Positions 1 through 9,240 are shown, numbered from the stretch's first letter. The stretch: 20,792 nt of DNA from Bacteroidota bacterium (GCA_022708585.1 JAKIYJ010000005.1:1-20792), one strand, 5' to 3'. Notes: a model not told the origin generated them from the letters alone. Made by a program: numbers and translations.

Positions 1-2784
1 GCTTTTGCCTGATTTACTCGCCGAAGATTGTGCAAGCTGTTGTTGCATATTTTGCAAGGTTTCTGAAAGCAATAAAGCAAGATTATTAACAGAAGTCATA
101 ATATATTGCTGACCAGATGTAACTTTAGGAATGTTGCGGTCATGTATATATGTTAATACTTTATCAGCATTTTGATTTATCTGATTGATTTCTCGGTTTA
201 CAAAAGATTCTATCGCAGTTTGTCTTTTACTTAATGCAAATAAAGAATCTTCAATCATTTGTAAGGAAGTCTTTAGATTTTTTTGTTCCTGCCCAAGTTT
301 AACATAATCAGGATTATTAAGTTTAATTGTACTGAAACGTTGCATCAAATCTTCCTGTTGAAATGAAACTCTTACAAGGTTTTCAAGAATACTTCTCAAA
401 CTTCTAACATCTTCTCCCAGCTGTTCTTCTTCCATTGCAGCCTGCATATTTTGAAATTTTTCTGATAACTCTTCCATTTTAGACGCTGCATTTTTTTGAG
501 ACTGTGATGCCTGTTTATTTTTTCCTTTACTTAATGACCCGGAACTATTTAACATTTCATTTTTAATTTTTTGTTGTTCATCTATTGTATTTTCCAATTT
601 ATTTGGATTTTCAAGTTCCTTATTTTTTTCTTCCAGATCTTTAATGTCATTTTGAAGTTTTTCAAATTCATTGTTCAGATTATCCTGTTCTTTTTTCAAC
701 TCTTCTGATGTTTTATTCTCTTTTTCGGTTTCTTCGGCTAATTTTTTTTGTTTCTCTGCGAGTTTGTCTAATTTATCAATGGTTTCTTGCATTTTTTTTT
801 CGAACTCAAGTTGTTTAAAAAGTTCCAGACTCCTGTCAAGTTCCTTGTTAATATCTTCATTTGTCAGTTTCATATTTTGAAGCATCTCCTGCATTTTATC
901 CTTGTTGGCTTTTTCGAGCATATCCTGCATTTGTTTAATAATTTCTTTCATTTCAGGAGTTAGAATATCATCAAAAAGTTTTTCAAGTTCCTGTTGTTTT
1001 CTAAGAATTTCTTCATCAACAGGGTTAAATTGTTGCTGAAGTAAGTTATTTTGTTTATTTTGAAGTTGTAATTGTTCAAATTGCAATTGTAATTGCTTTT
1101 GAGCATCAATCAAATTTTGCATTTCCTGTTGTTCCTGCCAGGATATTTGACGTTTTTCGGTTAATTTTTTTTCAAAATTTTCAATATCCTGTTGTAATTT
1201 TCTGGCATCAAGCATAATTTGAGTAATGTCGGTTTTAATTTGTTTATTTGCATTTTCCGATTTTTCCTGTAATTCCTCGATGGTAGGAGCTTTAAAAATC
1301 ATTTTCTGAGAACGTGTAGATTTGCTGCCATTAATTCCATCATTATCCCATATTTCAAAATAATATTCAATTTCATCACCAGCTTGCATTTGAATTTCAG
1401 CCATATCAAAAAAATAATATAATTCCTGTAGATTGGTATTTTTGTTAACTGGTATTGGCAAACTTATAATTTTTTCTTTTAAATTTTCAGCCGTTTCTTT
1501 ATTAATAAAACTGTAGTTAAAGTTCATTTTGGTAAAACCGTAATCATCTTTTATAAAACACTTAAAAAATTTTCTATTTTCAAGTATAGAATCTTTAAAT
1601 TCTTGAATCTGGATACTGGGATACGCATCAGGAATAACTTTTATTGAATATACCAGTGAATCCTTACTTTTCATATATTCATTAAATGTTCTTATAACAT
1701 AAGTATTAGTAGAAAGGAATACATTATTATATTTAAATACATTATTTTTATCTGCTTTCAAAAAATTTTCCTTATTACCCAGTCGAAACATAAGTTCACG
1801 CGTATCTTTTGTAAAAATATTCCACGAGATTCTTGTGCCTTCCGGTACTATATGGTCACCTGTATTTTTAAGTATTTCATCTTTTTTCCCTGTATATGCA
1901 GGATAATCCAGTTCAACTGTAAAATCAAGTACTATGGGGCGTGGTAATACTTTCAGTTCATACTCATCTGATGTAACATCCTCACCACTAAGTCGAAATC
2001 TTACATTTTTTTGAAGATTTTTAAATGTATAAGTGAAATTAACAGCATCTTGTCTTTGCAGTTTAAATCTACTGTTATTTGTCAAAATATAAACATTGGC
2101 TGGAGCTTCATTACCTTCAATTTTTACATTAAGTTGAAAGTCTTCCTGTTGAGATGCTTTTAACTCCGAATTTAATATTTTAAAATAATACGGGGGAGTT
2201 TTTGCATAATAGGTATTATGATGTATAATCCTTTCGGTCGGCTCAGTTATAACACCTGGAGAAGTAAATAATATTATCATAATAATCAATAATGGCGGCA
2301 GGACGTATTTCAGATATTTTTTATTTTGACTTAAATCAATTGCTTTTGTAAAAGATATTGGTTTTAACTCTTTTATCTTCTGGTCAATGCTTGCATTAAG
2401 TATCTCATTGCTATATGCACTATCCTGTCCCATTTTCTGTAATTGAAGAGTATTAAGCAATTTATCTTTTATTTCGGGAAAATACTGCCCAATAATTAAG
2501 GCGGCTTCTTCATAAGAAATAATTTTCCCCATCTTGTATAATTTTGATAATGGAATAAAAATCAGATAGTAAAGTATAAACAGGTTTATAATGATATATA
2601 CGTAAAATAATATGGTTCTTACAGTAACATTGAAATTACCGAAATATTCAAATAAATTAACAATAATAAAAAATATTGCAAGTGTCCCCAATGCCAACAA
2701 ACACCCTCTAATCAGTTGGTTTTTATAATATTTTCTGATAAATTCATCAATCTTGTTTATCAAAAAAGGAAACTCTTTGGTCAT
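1..2784 (-). CDS. DUF4175 family membrane protein, C-terminal part beyond window
   Basis: I translated this long minus-strand frame myself: it opens with ATG at 2784-2782 (MTKEFPFLINKIDEF) and I found no stop to base 1, giving 928 codons with the C-terminus missing. Hydrophobic segments at about residues 26-43, 57-80 and 160-177 anchor it in the inner membrane. A beta-rich, probably extracytoplasmic region follows, then from about residue 500 a very long Gln/Glu/Lys/Leu-rich coiled coil (stretches such as KELENPNKLENTIDEQQ and MEELSEKFQNMQAAMEEEQ). This architecture matches the DUF4175 family of Bacteroidetes, whose members run to about 1100 residues; the function is not established. The last visible residues are Ser/Lys/Gly-rich. 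It is divergent from the lipoprotein gene at 2913. Family assignment is from recognition of the architecture, not from a search. Confidence 0.8.
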   Translation of the reverse strand, partial: MTKEFPFLINKIDEFIRKYYKNQLIRGCLLALGTLAIFFIIVNLFEYFGNFNVTVRTILFYVYIIINLFILYYLIFIPLSKLYKMGKIISYEEAALIIGQYFPEIKDKLLNTLQLQKMGQDSAYSNEILNASIDQKIKELKPISFTKAIDLSQNKKYLKYVLPPLLIIMIILFTSPGVITEPTERIIHHNTYYAKTPPYYFKILNSELKASQQEDFQLNVKIEGNEAPANVYILTNNSRFKLQRQDAVNFTYTFKNLQKNVRFRLSGEDVTSDEYELKVLPRPIVLDFTVELDYPAYTGKKDEILKNTGDHIVPEGTRISWNIFTKDTRELMFRLGNKENFLKADKNNVFKYNNVFLSTNTYVIRTFNEYMKSKDSLVYSIKVIPDAYPSIQIQEFKDSILENRKFFKCFIKDDYGFTKMNFNYSFINKETAENLKEKIISLPIPVNKNTNLQELYYFFDMAEIQMQAGDEIEYYFEIWDNDGINGSKSTRSQKMIFKAPTIEELQEKSENANKQIKTDITQIMLDARKLQQDIENFEKKLTEKRQISWQEQQEMQNLIDAQKQLQLQFEQLQLQNKQNNLLQQQFNPVDEEILRKQQELEKLFDDILTPEMKEIIKQMQDMLEKANKDKMQEMLQNMKLTNEDINKELDRSLELFKQLEFEKKMQETIDKLDKLAEKQKKLAEETEKENKTSEELKKEQDNLNNEFEKLQNDIKDLEEKNKELENPNKLENTIDEQQKIKNEMLNSSGSLSKGKNKQASQSQKNAASKMEELSEKFQNMQAAMEEEQLGEDVRSLRSILENLVRVSFQQEDLMQRFSTIKLNNPDYVKLGQEQKNLKTSLQMIEDSLFALSKRQTAIESFVNREINQINQNADKVLTYIHDRNIPKVTSGQQYIMTSVNNLALLLSETLQNMQQQLAQSSASKSGKS

Positions 2785-2912
2785 AAACAAATTTTATATA
2801 AAATTACTTCGATAACGATAAATAATAACACATTATTTTTTTGTAATTTTGACAAAGACAAAACTTGTCAATTTTACTGTTTTTTTAGTGTAAGACAAAA
2901 ATACTATTTATT
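2785..2912. promoter_or_regulatory. Divergent promoter region with inverted repeat
   Basis: This is the 128-bp gap between two divergent genes. TAATTTTG at 2844-2851 (+) fits the Bacteroidetes -7 consensus TAnnTTTG and could serve the lipoprotein gene. CAAAAATA at 2896-2903 reads TATTTTTG on the minus strand and could serve the DUF4175 gene. No convincing -33 TTG was found for either. A perfect 7-bp inverted repeat, TTGACAA (2849-2855) and TTGTCAA (2865-2871) with a 9-bp spacer, overlaps the plus-strand -7 box and could be an operator or a leader hairpin. Confidence 0.35.
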
Positions 2913-3491
2913 TTGAAATTTTTAAAGTTACATATTTTTATTGTGGCATTGTTTTGTTATGCGTTCTGTGTTTCATCATGCAGCAACAAATCATCAAAAG
3001 CTGATAATTACTATAAAAAAATTTATAATTGCACATCTGAAATTTTTAAATATGAAGATACACTTATAGGCACAATTACTGCAATTAGAGAATTGCAATC
3101 AAAACAATATTTTGCACAAAAATATATTCCAGATTCTAATGTAACTATAAATATAGACAGATATATTAACAATATGGACAAAATATATAATGCTTTTTTA
3201 AAATCTATTGATTCTGCTCAAATTGCACTTAAAAAATTGCCAGATTTTGATAATGATAAACAGTTAAAAAACAAGGCTTTTGAGTTAACACAAACATATA
3301 AAAACACCGCTTTAAATGATTATCAAAAAATTATTGACATCATTAAAATATCTCCCGAAATATATACAATTGAAGATGACACTCGTTTTCAGGAACTTTC
3401 GGATAGCATCAATGTAAAACTGGAAAGGGAAATTGACAGCTTTAATAAAATACTTGAAGATTTTTTTGGTTATTATAAAGTGAATTACTAA
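2913..3491 (+). CDS. Small lipoprotein, helical, unknown function
   Basis: 192 residues. The start is TTG at 2913: a stop lies in frame at 2886-2888, no ATG precedes the signal peptide, and only a start near here keeps it intact. Residues 1-22 (MKFLKLHIFIVALFCYAFCVSS) form a lipoprotein signal with lipobox V-S-S-C and lipidated Cys23. The acidic spacing often seen in Bacteroidetes surface-export signals is not apparent after the Cys. The mature part is charged and predicted mostly alpha-helical, without a motif I recognise. It resembles the next gene in length, composition and order of segments (helical centre with a KLPDFDND..LKNKAFEL block, then a KIIDIIK helix), so the two look like distant paralogues. 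It might belong to the LIC11966-type surface-protein group, but that is a weak guess. Confidence 0.7.
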   Translation: MKFLKLHIFIVALFCYAFCVSSCSNKSSKADNYYKKIYNCTSEIFKYEDTLIGTITAIRELQSKQYFAQKYIPDSNVTINIDRYINNMDKIYNAFLKSIDSAQIALKKLPDFDNDKQLKNKAFELTQTYKNTALNDYQKIIDIIKISPEIYTIEDDTRFQELSDSINVKLEREIDSFNKILEDFFGYYKVNY

Positions 3492-3613
3492 TCAAAAATA
3501 TTTATAATAAGTATTGTAATAAGTTTGCTTAAATTGTATTTAACAATATAAAATTTTAAATTAATTTTATTGGTTGGTATAAAATTTAACCTAATCTAAA
3601 AAATATATAAAAT

Positions 3614-4123
3614 ATGAAGATTTATTATTGTTTTTATCCTATTATTTTTATAATTATTATTTTTACAGCTTCGTGTACATCATCAGGAAAAAGTGCTTAT
3701 GAATACAATAATGTTATCTCGAATGAAGAAATTACAGCCACTGAAAGTGTTTACAAATTTAAAGCAGCAATAGAAAATCAAAACTATAAACAGTTGGAAC
3801 AAATAAAAGAAGAAGGAATATCGAAATTGACAAAATGCATTGAAAATATTAAAAACCTTGAAAATTATAAAGGATCTTCTAAATATAAAAACGCCGCATT
3901 ACATTTGTTTGAAATATATACAGAAATTTTTGAAAATGAATTTACAGAAATCATTAATCTTTATAAACAAAACAATAAATTAATTTCAAATGAAATTAAT
4001 TTAAAAATTTTAAAAATCAATAAACAAACGGATAAAAAAATAGAAGATGCTATTAATATTCTTAAAAAATGTCAAATTGAATTTGCAGAAGAAAATAATT
4101 TGTTGATTTCGAAAGGAGAATAA
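3614..4123 (+). CDS. Small lipoprotein, probable paralogue of preceding gene
   Basis: 169 residues from ATG at 3614. Residues 1-20 are a strongly hydrophobic signal (IIFIIIIFTAS) ending in T-A-S-C, so Cys21 is the likely lipidation site. The mature protein is Lys/Glu/Asn-rich and helical. A central block (KNLENYKGSSKYKNAALHLF, then EIINLYKQ) lines up by eye with the corresponding block of the lipoprotein 122 bp upstream, suggesting an old tandem duplication. No enzyme motif is visible. The genes are on the same strand but 122 bp apart, with no clear promoter between them, so co-transcription is possible. The PAL-A repeat starts 46 bp after the stop. Function unknown. Confidence 0.72.
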   Translation: MKIYYCFYPIIFIIIIFTASCTSSGKSAYEYNNVISNEEITATESVYKFKAAIENQNYKQLEQIKEEGISKLTKCIENIKNLENYKGSSKYKNAALHLFEIYTEIFENEFTEIINLYKQNNKLISNEINLKILKINKQTDKKIEDAINILKKCQIEFAEENNLLISKGE

Positions 4124-4169
4124 TTTTGTAAGTTGATTTTTAATGATTAGTGTTAATAAATAAAACGTT

Positions 4170-4306
4170 GAGCCCTCCCTTTGAAAATTCATTTTTATTT
4201 TGAATTATTTTTTAATAAAATAAATTAATCAATTTCATAGATGAATTGATTAAAAATATAGATAATTTAATTAGAATTTGATTTATAGACTTTTTAGAGT
4301 GGACTC
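4170..4306 (+). repeat. PAL-A palindromic intergenic repeat, full copy 1
   Basis: 137-bp imperfect palindrome in the gap between the second lipoprotein and the ZIP gene. It opens with GAGCCCTCC and closes with AGAGTGGACTC, with the family signature ATTTTTATTTTGAATTATTT inside the left end and TTTATAGACTTTTTAGAGTGG at the right. The interior is nearly all A/T. The same layout occurs at 9338-9484 and 20496-20632, with shorter copies elsewhere in the window. No ORF lies inside it. I read it as a MITE-like element or structured repeat. Confidence 0.8.
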
Positions 4307-4362
4307 ATTTTTTATATACAGATTTAAGAAAGTGATTTTTGTTAAATAATTAATCGGCAATT

Positions 4363-5094
4363 ATGGATTTACTTGTATTTATAGGGCTTTTTGGCTCTGT
4401 TATTATAGGAGGATTAAGCATTCTGGCGTTCCGTATAGGTGAAAAACCCTTAAAATTACTGACCGCTTTTAGTGGAGCATATTTGCTTTCGATGGTTTTT
4501 TTGCATATTATCCCAGAAATTTTTGAAGGCGGCTCTGATTTAAATCTGGGACTGTTTGTATTATTAGGTTTCTTTATTCAATTACTTCTTGATTTTCTTA
4601 CAAAAGGTATTGAGCATGGTCATCAACATACTGATTGTGAAAAGAATAGACATCTTCATAAATCTGTTTCCCCTGTTGCCGTTATGATAGGTATTTGCAT
4701 ACATTCATTTCTCGAAGGCATGCCATTAGCTAATATTTTTGACCAGCCTGAAATAAAAAAAACTATGCTTACAGGAATAGTCATACATAATTTACCAATA
4801 TCCATTGTTTTAATGAGCCTTCTGCTTCAATCAAAATACAGTAAATCTAAAAGTATAATTCTTTTGACAATATTTGCTCTTTCAGGTCCAGTCGGAGTGT
4901 TATTTGCTAATTTTACTGGTGATTCTTTTGTAGCAGAAAGCGATATGATTTTCAAAACAGCACTGGCAATAGTAGTAGGTATATTCCTGCATATCTCAAC
5001 TACTATTCTCTTTGAAACCGACGAACAGCACCGTTTCAATTTATATAAATTCTTAATGATATTGTTTGGTGCAGGTTTGGCATTTCTCTTATAA
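4363..5094 (+). CDS. ZIP family divalent metal transporter
   Basis: 243 residues, an integral inner-membrane protein with about eight hydrophobic segments, typical in length for bacterial ZIP (PF02535) proteins. These import Zn2+, Fe2+ or related ions. The two signature helices are visible: HSFLEG at residues 114-119 (metal-binding His114 and Glu118) and HNLP at 142-145, where His142 and Asn143 fill the positions of the conserved His-(Asn/Glu) pair. A His-rich cytoplasmic loop, HGHQH at 85-89 followed by HLH at 97-99, precedes TM4 as expected, and His210 lies in a late helix. No Zur/Fur-type operator was recognised upstream, so regulation and exact substrate remain open. It stands alone between two copies of the PAL-A repeat. 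Confidence 0.9.
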   Translation: MDLLVFIGLFGSVIIGGLSILAFRIGEKPLKLLTAFSGAYLLSMVFLHIIPEIFEGGSDLNLGLFVLLGFFIQLLLDFLTKGIEHGHQHTDCEKNRHLHKSVSPVAVMIGICIHSFLEGMPLANIFDQPEIKKTMLTGIVIHNLPISIVLMSLLLQSKYSKSKSIILLTIFALSGPVGVLFANFTGDSFVAESDMIFKTALAIVVGIFLHISTTILFETDEQHRFNLYKFLMILFGAGLAFLL

Positions 5095-5138
5095 AAATCC
5101 CTGTAATTTCAGCACTCCTGCCCCCATAAAATTTAAAA

Positions 5139-5181
5139 AATCTACTCTGAAAAGTCATTTTTATTTTGAATTATTTTTTAA
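5139..5181 (+). repeat. PAL-A repeat, one-ended fragment (left arm only), copy 2
   Basis: AATCTACTCTGAAAAGTC followed by the family's ATTTTTATTTTGAATTATTT. This matches the left 40 bp or so of the full copies, after which similarity stops at about 5181. The right arm is absent. It lies between the ZIP gene and leuS. Confidence 0.75.
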
Positions 5182-5320
5182 GTACTAATTTGTGCATTTT
5201 ATATAAATTGATACCATCCGATTTTTCTTGAGGTTGAGAATTCTAAAATTATGATTACTTTTGACTGACATAATGTGTATAATATAAGATTATAACTCTA
5301 TTTCTTACTGTATTTTATTA

Positions 5321-5328
5321 TAACTTCG
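5321..5328 (+). promoter_or_regulatory. Candidate -7 box of leuS promoter
   Basis: TAACTTCG differs at one base from the Bacteroidetes -7 consensus TAnnTTTG and lies 23 bp before the leuS ATG, giving a short leader of roughly 17 nt. No good -33 TTG was found about 19 bp further upstream, so this is tentative. Confidence 0.35.
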
Positions 5329-5351
5329 CAAATTAAATCATTAATAGAAAC

Positions 5352-8114
5352 ATGGCTTACAATTTTCAAGAGATAGAAAAGAAATGGCAGCAATATTGGG
5401 ATGACAATGAAATTTATAAAGTAGATATTTGCAAATGTCGACCTAAATATTATGTACTGGATATGTTCCCTTATCCATCTGGTGCAGGATTGCATGTTGG
5501 ACACCCATTAGGCTACATTGCTTCTGACATTTTTTCTCGATATAAAAAATTAAAAGGATTCAATGTGCTTCACCCTATGGGATTTGATGCTTTTGGTTTA
5601 CCTGCTGAACAATACGCTATTCAAACAGGACAACACCCTGCAATTACTACTCAAAAAAATATTAAAAGATATAAGCAACAACTCAAATCAATAGGTTTAT
5701 CTTACGATTGGAGTAGAGAGGTCATTACTTCAGACCCCCTTTATTATAAGTGGACACAATGGACTTTTATTCAAATGTTTCATTCCTGGTATAACTATAA
5801 AACTGATAAAGCTGAACGTATTGAAACTTTGATAAAAGAATTTGAAAAATCAGGCTCTTTAAATATTAATGCTGCCTGTACAAAAGATTTAAAATTTTCT
5901 GACAGTGAATGGCTTTCAATGGAATTCCAACAGCAACAAGAAATACTTATGAATTACCGTCTGGCTTACCTTGCCAATACCATGGTCAACTGGTGCCCTG
6001 CATTAGGAACAGTGCTTGCCAATGATGAGGTACGTGAAGGCTTTTCTGTAAGAGGAAATCACCCCGTTGAACGTAAACTGATGAAACAATGGCTTTTAAG
6101 AATTACTGCCTATGCCGAGAGATTACTAAATGGGCTTGATGCACTTGATTGGCCTGACTCTCTCAAAGAAATGCAACGAAACTGGATTGGACGCTCCGAA
6201 GGTGCAACAATTAATTTTGCAATTAAAAATTCAGACATCACCATTGAAGTTTTTACTACAAGACCAGACACCGTGTTCGGCTCTACCTTTATGGTCATAG
6301 CTCCCGAACATGCTCTTGTTGAGAAACTTACAAAACCCGAGTACAAAACAAAAGTATCAGAATATGTACATATTTCCAAAAATCGTTCTGAACGTGAAAG
6401 AATGGCTCATATTTCAAAAACAAGTGGTGTTTTTACTGGTTCTTATGCAATAAACCCTTTCACAGGAGCAGAAATACCTATATGGATAGCTGATTACGTT
6501 CTTGCAACTTATGGAACAGGTGCTATTATGGCTGTTCCAGCTCATGACAGTAGAGATTACGCTTTTGCAAAACATTTTAATCTGCCAATAATAGAAGTAG
6601 TCAGTGGTGGTGATATTTCACTTTCAAGTTATGATGCAAAAGAGGGAATAATGATTAATTCTGATTTCCTTAATGGTATGAATGTTAAAGAAGCTATTGA
6701 CGAAGCTATAAAACAAATAGAAACAAAAGGCATCGGCTATGGAAAAGTGAATTATCGTTTACGCGATGCTATTTTTAGCCGCCAACGTTATTGGGGTGAG
6801 CCCTTCCCCATTTATTATAAAAATGGAATACCTTATACTATTGCCGAATCTGAATTACCTTTAAAATTACCTGAAGTTGATTCATTTTTACCAACAGAAA
6901 ATGGTGAACCTCCTCTATGCAGAGCAAAAAATTGGCATACAGCCGAAGGTTATCCCTATGAATCCAGTACAATGCCCGGTTTCGCAGGTTCAAGTGGTTA
7001 TTATCTTAGATATATGGACCCACATAATGATAAAGAATATTTTTCCAAAGAAACCAATACATACTGGCAAAATGTTGACTTATATATTGGTGGAGCCGAA
7101 CACGCCACAGGACATCTTATTTACTCACGTTTCTGGAATAAGTTTTTATTTGACCTTGGCTATGCCTGTATGGATGAACCTTTTAAAAAACTTATTAACC
7201 AGGGGATGATTCAGGGCCGTTCCTGCATAGTTTATAGAATAAAAGGTGAAAATAAATTTGTTTCCTTAAACATCAAAGATAATTACGATACCATACCACT
7301 TAACATTGATATAAACCTTGCTTGCAATGATATTCTGGATATAGAAAAGTTTAAAAAATGGCGACCTGATTTTGCTGATGCAGAATTTATTCTTGAAGAT
7401 GGTAAATATATCTGTGGCAGTGCCATAGAAAAAATGTCCAAATCCCTTTTTAATGTTATAAATCCCGATGAACTTATTGAAAAATATGGTGCCGATACTT
7501 TAAGATGTTATGAAATGTTTCTGGGACCTGTTGAACTTTCTAAACCATGGGATACAAAAGGTATTGAAGGAGTTTTTAGATTTATAAAAAAATTATGGCG
7601 CCTCTATCATAATAATGACAATAACTTTAATGTTTCCAATAGTACCCCTACCGAAGAAGAACTTCGCATCATAAACAAAACAATAAAACGTGTAACAGAA
7701 GATATTGAACGTTTTTCATTGAATACAGTAGTCAGTAACTTGATGATTTGTGTTAATGAATTAACAGATATTAAATGCAACAATAAAACCATATTGACAC
7801 AACTCGCAATAATTATTTCACCTTATATGCCTCATATAGCCGAAGAATTATGGGAAAAACTTGGCTATAAGGAGAGTATTTTTAACGCAACTTTCCCCTC
7901 TTTTGAAGAAAAATATATAGAAAACAACAACATTGTTTATCCTGTGTCTTTTAATGGAAAAATGAAATTTAAACTGGAATTACCAGCAAATATGTCGGTT
8001 AAAGAAATAGAAAATGCTGTGCTTAACGCAAAAGAAACTCAAAAATGGCTTAATGGTAAACAGTTGAAAAAAATTATTATAGTACAGAAAAAAATTATTA
8101 ATATTGTGATATAA
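5352..8114 (+). CDS. leuS: Leucyl-tRNA synthetase
   Basis: 920 residues, the usual size for the Bacteroidetes form. It charges tRNA-Leu with leucine using ATP (class Ia). Visible motifs are: the HIGH motif as HVGH at residues 48-51 in a PYPSGAGLHVGH context; the CP1 editing domain with the Thr-rich TTRPDTV at 302-308 and GTGAIMAVPAHD at 388-399, where Asp399 corresponds to the conserved editing aspartate; and KMSKS at 694-698. The leucine-specific insertion and a Bacteroidetes-type extension (about residues 630-690) lie just before KMSKS. The anticodon-binding domain follows and a short C-terminal domain ends in a KIIIVQKK strand. All key residues appear intact. It seems monocistronic, with a PAL-B element starting 14 bp after the stop. 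Confidence 0.97.
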   Translation: MAYNFQEIEKKWQQYWDDNEIYKVDICKCRPKYYVLDMFPYPSGAGLHVGHPLGYIASDIFSRYKKLKGFNVLHPMGFDAFGLPAEQYAIQTGQHPAITTQKNIKRYKQQLKSIGLSYDWSREVITSDPLYYKWTQWTFIQMFHSWYNYKTDKAERIETLIKEFEKSGSLNINAACTKDLKFSDSEWLSMEFQQQQEILMNYRLAYLANTMVNWCPALGTVLANDEVREGFSVRGNHPVERKLMKQWLLRITAYAERLLNGLDALDWPDSLKEMQRNWIGRSEGATINFAIKNSDITIEVFTTRPDTVFGSTFMVIAPEHALVEKLTKPEYKTKVSEYVHISKNRSERERMAHISKTSGVFTGSYAINPFTGAEIPIWIADYVLATYGTGAIMAVPAHDSRDYAFAKHFNLPIIEVVSGGDISLSSYDAKEGIMINSDFLNGMNVKEAIDEAIKQIETKGIGYGKVNYRLRDAIFSRQRYWGEPFPIYYKNGIPYTIAESELPLKLPEVDSFLPTENGEPPLCRAKNWHTAEGYPYESSTMPGFAGSSGYYLRYMDPHNDKEYFSKETNTYWQNVDLYIGGAEHATGHLIYSRFWNKFLFDLGYACMDEPFKKLINQGMIQGRSCIVYRIKGENKFVSLNIKDNYDTIPLNIDINLACNDILDIEKFKKWRPDFADAEFILEDGKYICGSAIEKMSKSLFNVINPDELIEKYGADTLRCYEMFLGPVELSKPWDTKGIEGVFRFIKKLWRLYHNNDNNFNVSNSTPTEEELRIINKTIKRVTEDIERFSLNTVVSNLMICVNELTDIKCNNKTILTQLAIIISPYMPHIAEELWEKLGYKESIFNATFPSFEEKYIENNNIVYPVSFNGKMKFKLELPANMSVKEIENAVLNAKETQKWLNGKQLKKIIIVQKKIINIVI

Positions 8115-8127
8115 TAAAATCAGTAGC

Positions 8128-8281
8128 TAATTAGTGTCTGTCCATAAAGTCAATAGTTTGTTTCAGAATGTTCGAGTTCGAGGTTTCGATAGCCTGAAAA
8201 TCGGGAGTGTACTAAAGTACATGACCGATTTGAAGGCTGAGAATAACGATGAAATCGGACATTATGGACAAACTCTAATTA
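8128..8281 (+). mobile_element. PAL-B MITE-like element, copy 1
   Basis: About 154 bp bounded by inverted repeats of 24 bp with three mismatches: left end TAATTAGTGTCTGTCCATAA, right end reverse-complementing to TAATTAGAGTTTGTCCATAA. A nested palindrome in the centre pairs AGCCTGAAAATCGG with CCGATTTGAAGGCT around GTACTAAAGTAC. A second copy, about 95% identical and inverted, lies at 16771-16922. There is no transposase; the only open frame is too short to be one. It looks like a non-autonomous transposon-derived element. Confidence 0.8.
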
Positions 8282-8795
8282 CTTTTAAAGCTGCCAAAAA
8301 CATTCATTAATATAAAATCTTTGTCTTTAATGCCATAATTTTTTAAGATAACCCCTTCATTCATTCTTTTTGTTTTAACATTGGTTGTCTATTCTGCAAA
8401 ATAAGTGATTGCTTTTTCTTTATGATGTTTACCATATTAACAACTGATTGGCACTCTGTTAAATTACTTTTATCTACTTCATCATATCATTTATACAGTT
8501 CTGTCTCTATTACTATTACTGATTATATACATTGCACCTGACATACCATGCCTTAAAATCCTATTGAATTTGTTGATATGTTATTTTCAAATCGTCGAAT
8601 TACTTAAAAAATACCCATCATTTACTGTTGACAGCCATTCCACTTTTTACCCTGAACAAGCGAATAACTATGTATGTTGAAATAATTCAAACTTTGTTAA
8701 TGTATAACGCTTATTTATTATGAAATTAATTTTTACAGATTTTGTTTGATAATGTTCCCCAAAAAAATTAATATTTTTATCTAAAAAAAAAGAAA
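8282..8795. other. Intergenic stretch without recognisable gene
   Basis: Over 500 bp between the PAL-B copy and the DUF3276 promoter region. Scanning both strands shows only short frames broken by stops; the longest open stretch noticed (about 8539-8685, plus strand) has no start codon at its head and no match I recognise. No tRNA, terminator hairpin or repeat was found. Confidence 0.5.
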
Positions 8796-8853
8796 TAACC
8801 TGCTAAATAAATAATATTATCATTAAACAAATTTTTATTACATTTGCAGGTTA
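8796..8853 (+). promoter_or_regulatory. Promoter with flanking inverted repeat, upstream of DUF3276 gene
   Basis: TACATTTG at 8839-8846 is an exact TAnnTTTG -7 box, 37 bp before the ATG at 8884, predicting a leader of about 30 nt. The box touches one arm of a perfect 8-bp inverted repeat, TAACCTGC (8796-8803) and GCAGGTTA (8846-8853), whose other arm lies where upstream promoter contacts would be. The repeat thus brackets the core promoter and could be a binding site for a regulator, possibly the gene product itself. No clear -33 TTG was seen. Confidence 0.5.
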
Positions 8854-8883
8854 AAATTAATAATAATAATATCATTAAAAATT

Positions 8884-9240
8884 ATGGAAGATTCAGAAAA
8901 TAATGGAAGACAAGAAATCTACTCGCGTTCGATAAGAGCAGGCAAAAGGACTTATTTCTTGGATGTAAAGAGTACAAGAAGTGATGATTATTATCTTACA
9001 ATTACCGAAAGTAAACGAAGGTTTGATGCAGAACAGGGAAAATTCTTTTATGAAAAACATAAAGTGTTTTTATATAAGGAGGATTTTGACAAATTTACTG
9101 ATGGACTAAATGAAGTTATTGGATATATTCGTTCCGGGAAATTTCCCCCAAAAAATGAAAATATTGACAGTGGAAACGAATATTCCGATATTAATTTCGA
9201 TGATTTAAATGACAACTCCCCAGACAGAAGAGATATATAA
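8884..9240 (+). CDS. PUR family DNA/RNA-binding protein (DUF3276)
   Basis: 118 residues. The block IYSRSIRAGKRTYFLDVKST (about 12-31), the DDYYLTITESKRRF block (34-47) and KHKVFLYKEDFDKF (59-72) are the hallmarks of the small Bacteroidetes PUR-alpha-like family PF11680, a single-PUR-repeat protein that dimerises and binds single-stranded nucleic acid, related to Borrelia BpuR. The C-terminus (about 90-118) is acidic and Asp/Asn-rich, a likely disordered tail. It stands alone behind its own promoter. The cytoplasmic nucleic-acid-binding role is known for the family; the targets in this organism are not. The GAT/RNA-binding specificity cannot be read from the sequence. Confidence 0.9.
   Translation: MEDSENNGRQEIYSRSIRAGKRTYFLDVKSTRSDDYYLTITESKRRFDAEQGKFFYEKHKVFLYKEDFDKFTDGLNEVIGYIRSGKFPPKNENIDSGNEYSDINFDDLNDNSPDRRDI

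Noticed and set aside
671..880. Ser/Phe-rich plus-strand frame
   Set aside because: Antisense shadow of the coiled-coil region of the DUF4175 gene.
8282..8795. Decayed gene or tRNA after leuS
   Set aside because: Frames on both strands are short and broken, and no cloverleaf or CCA end was found.
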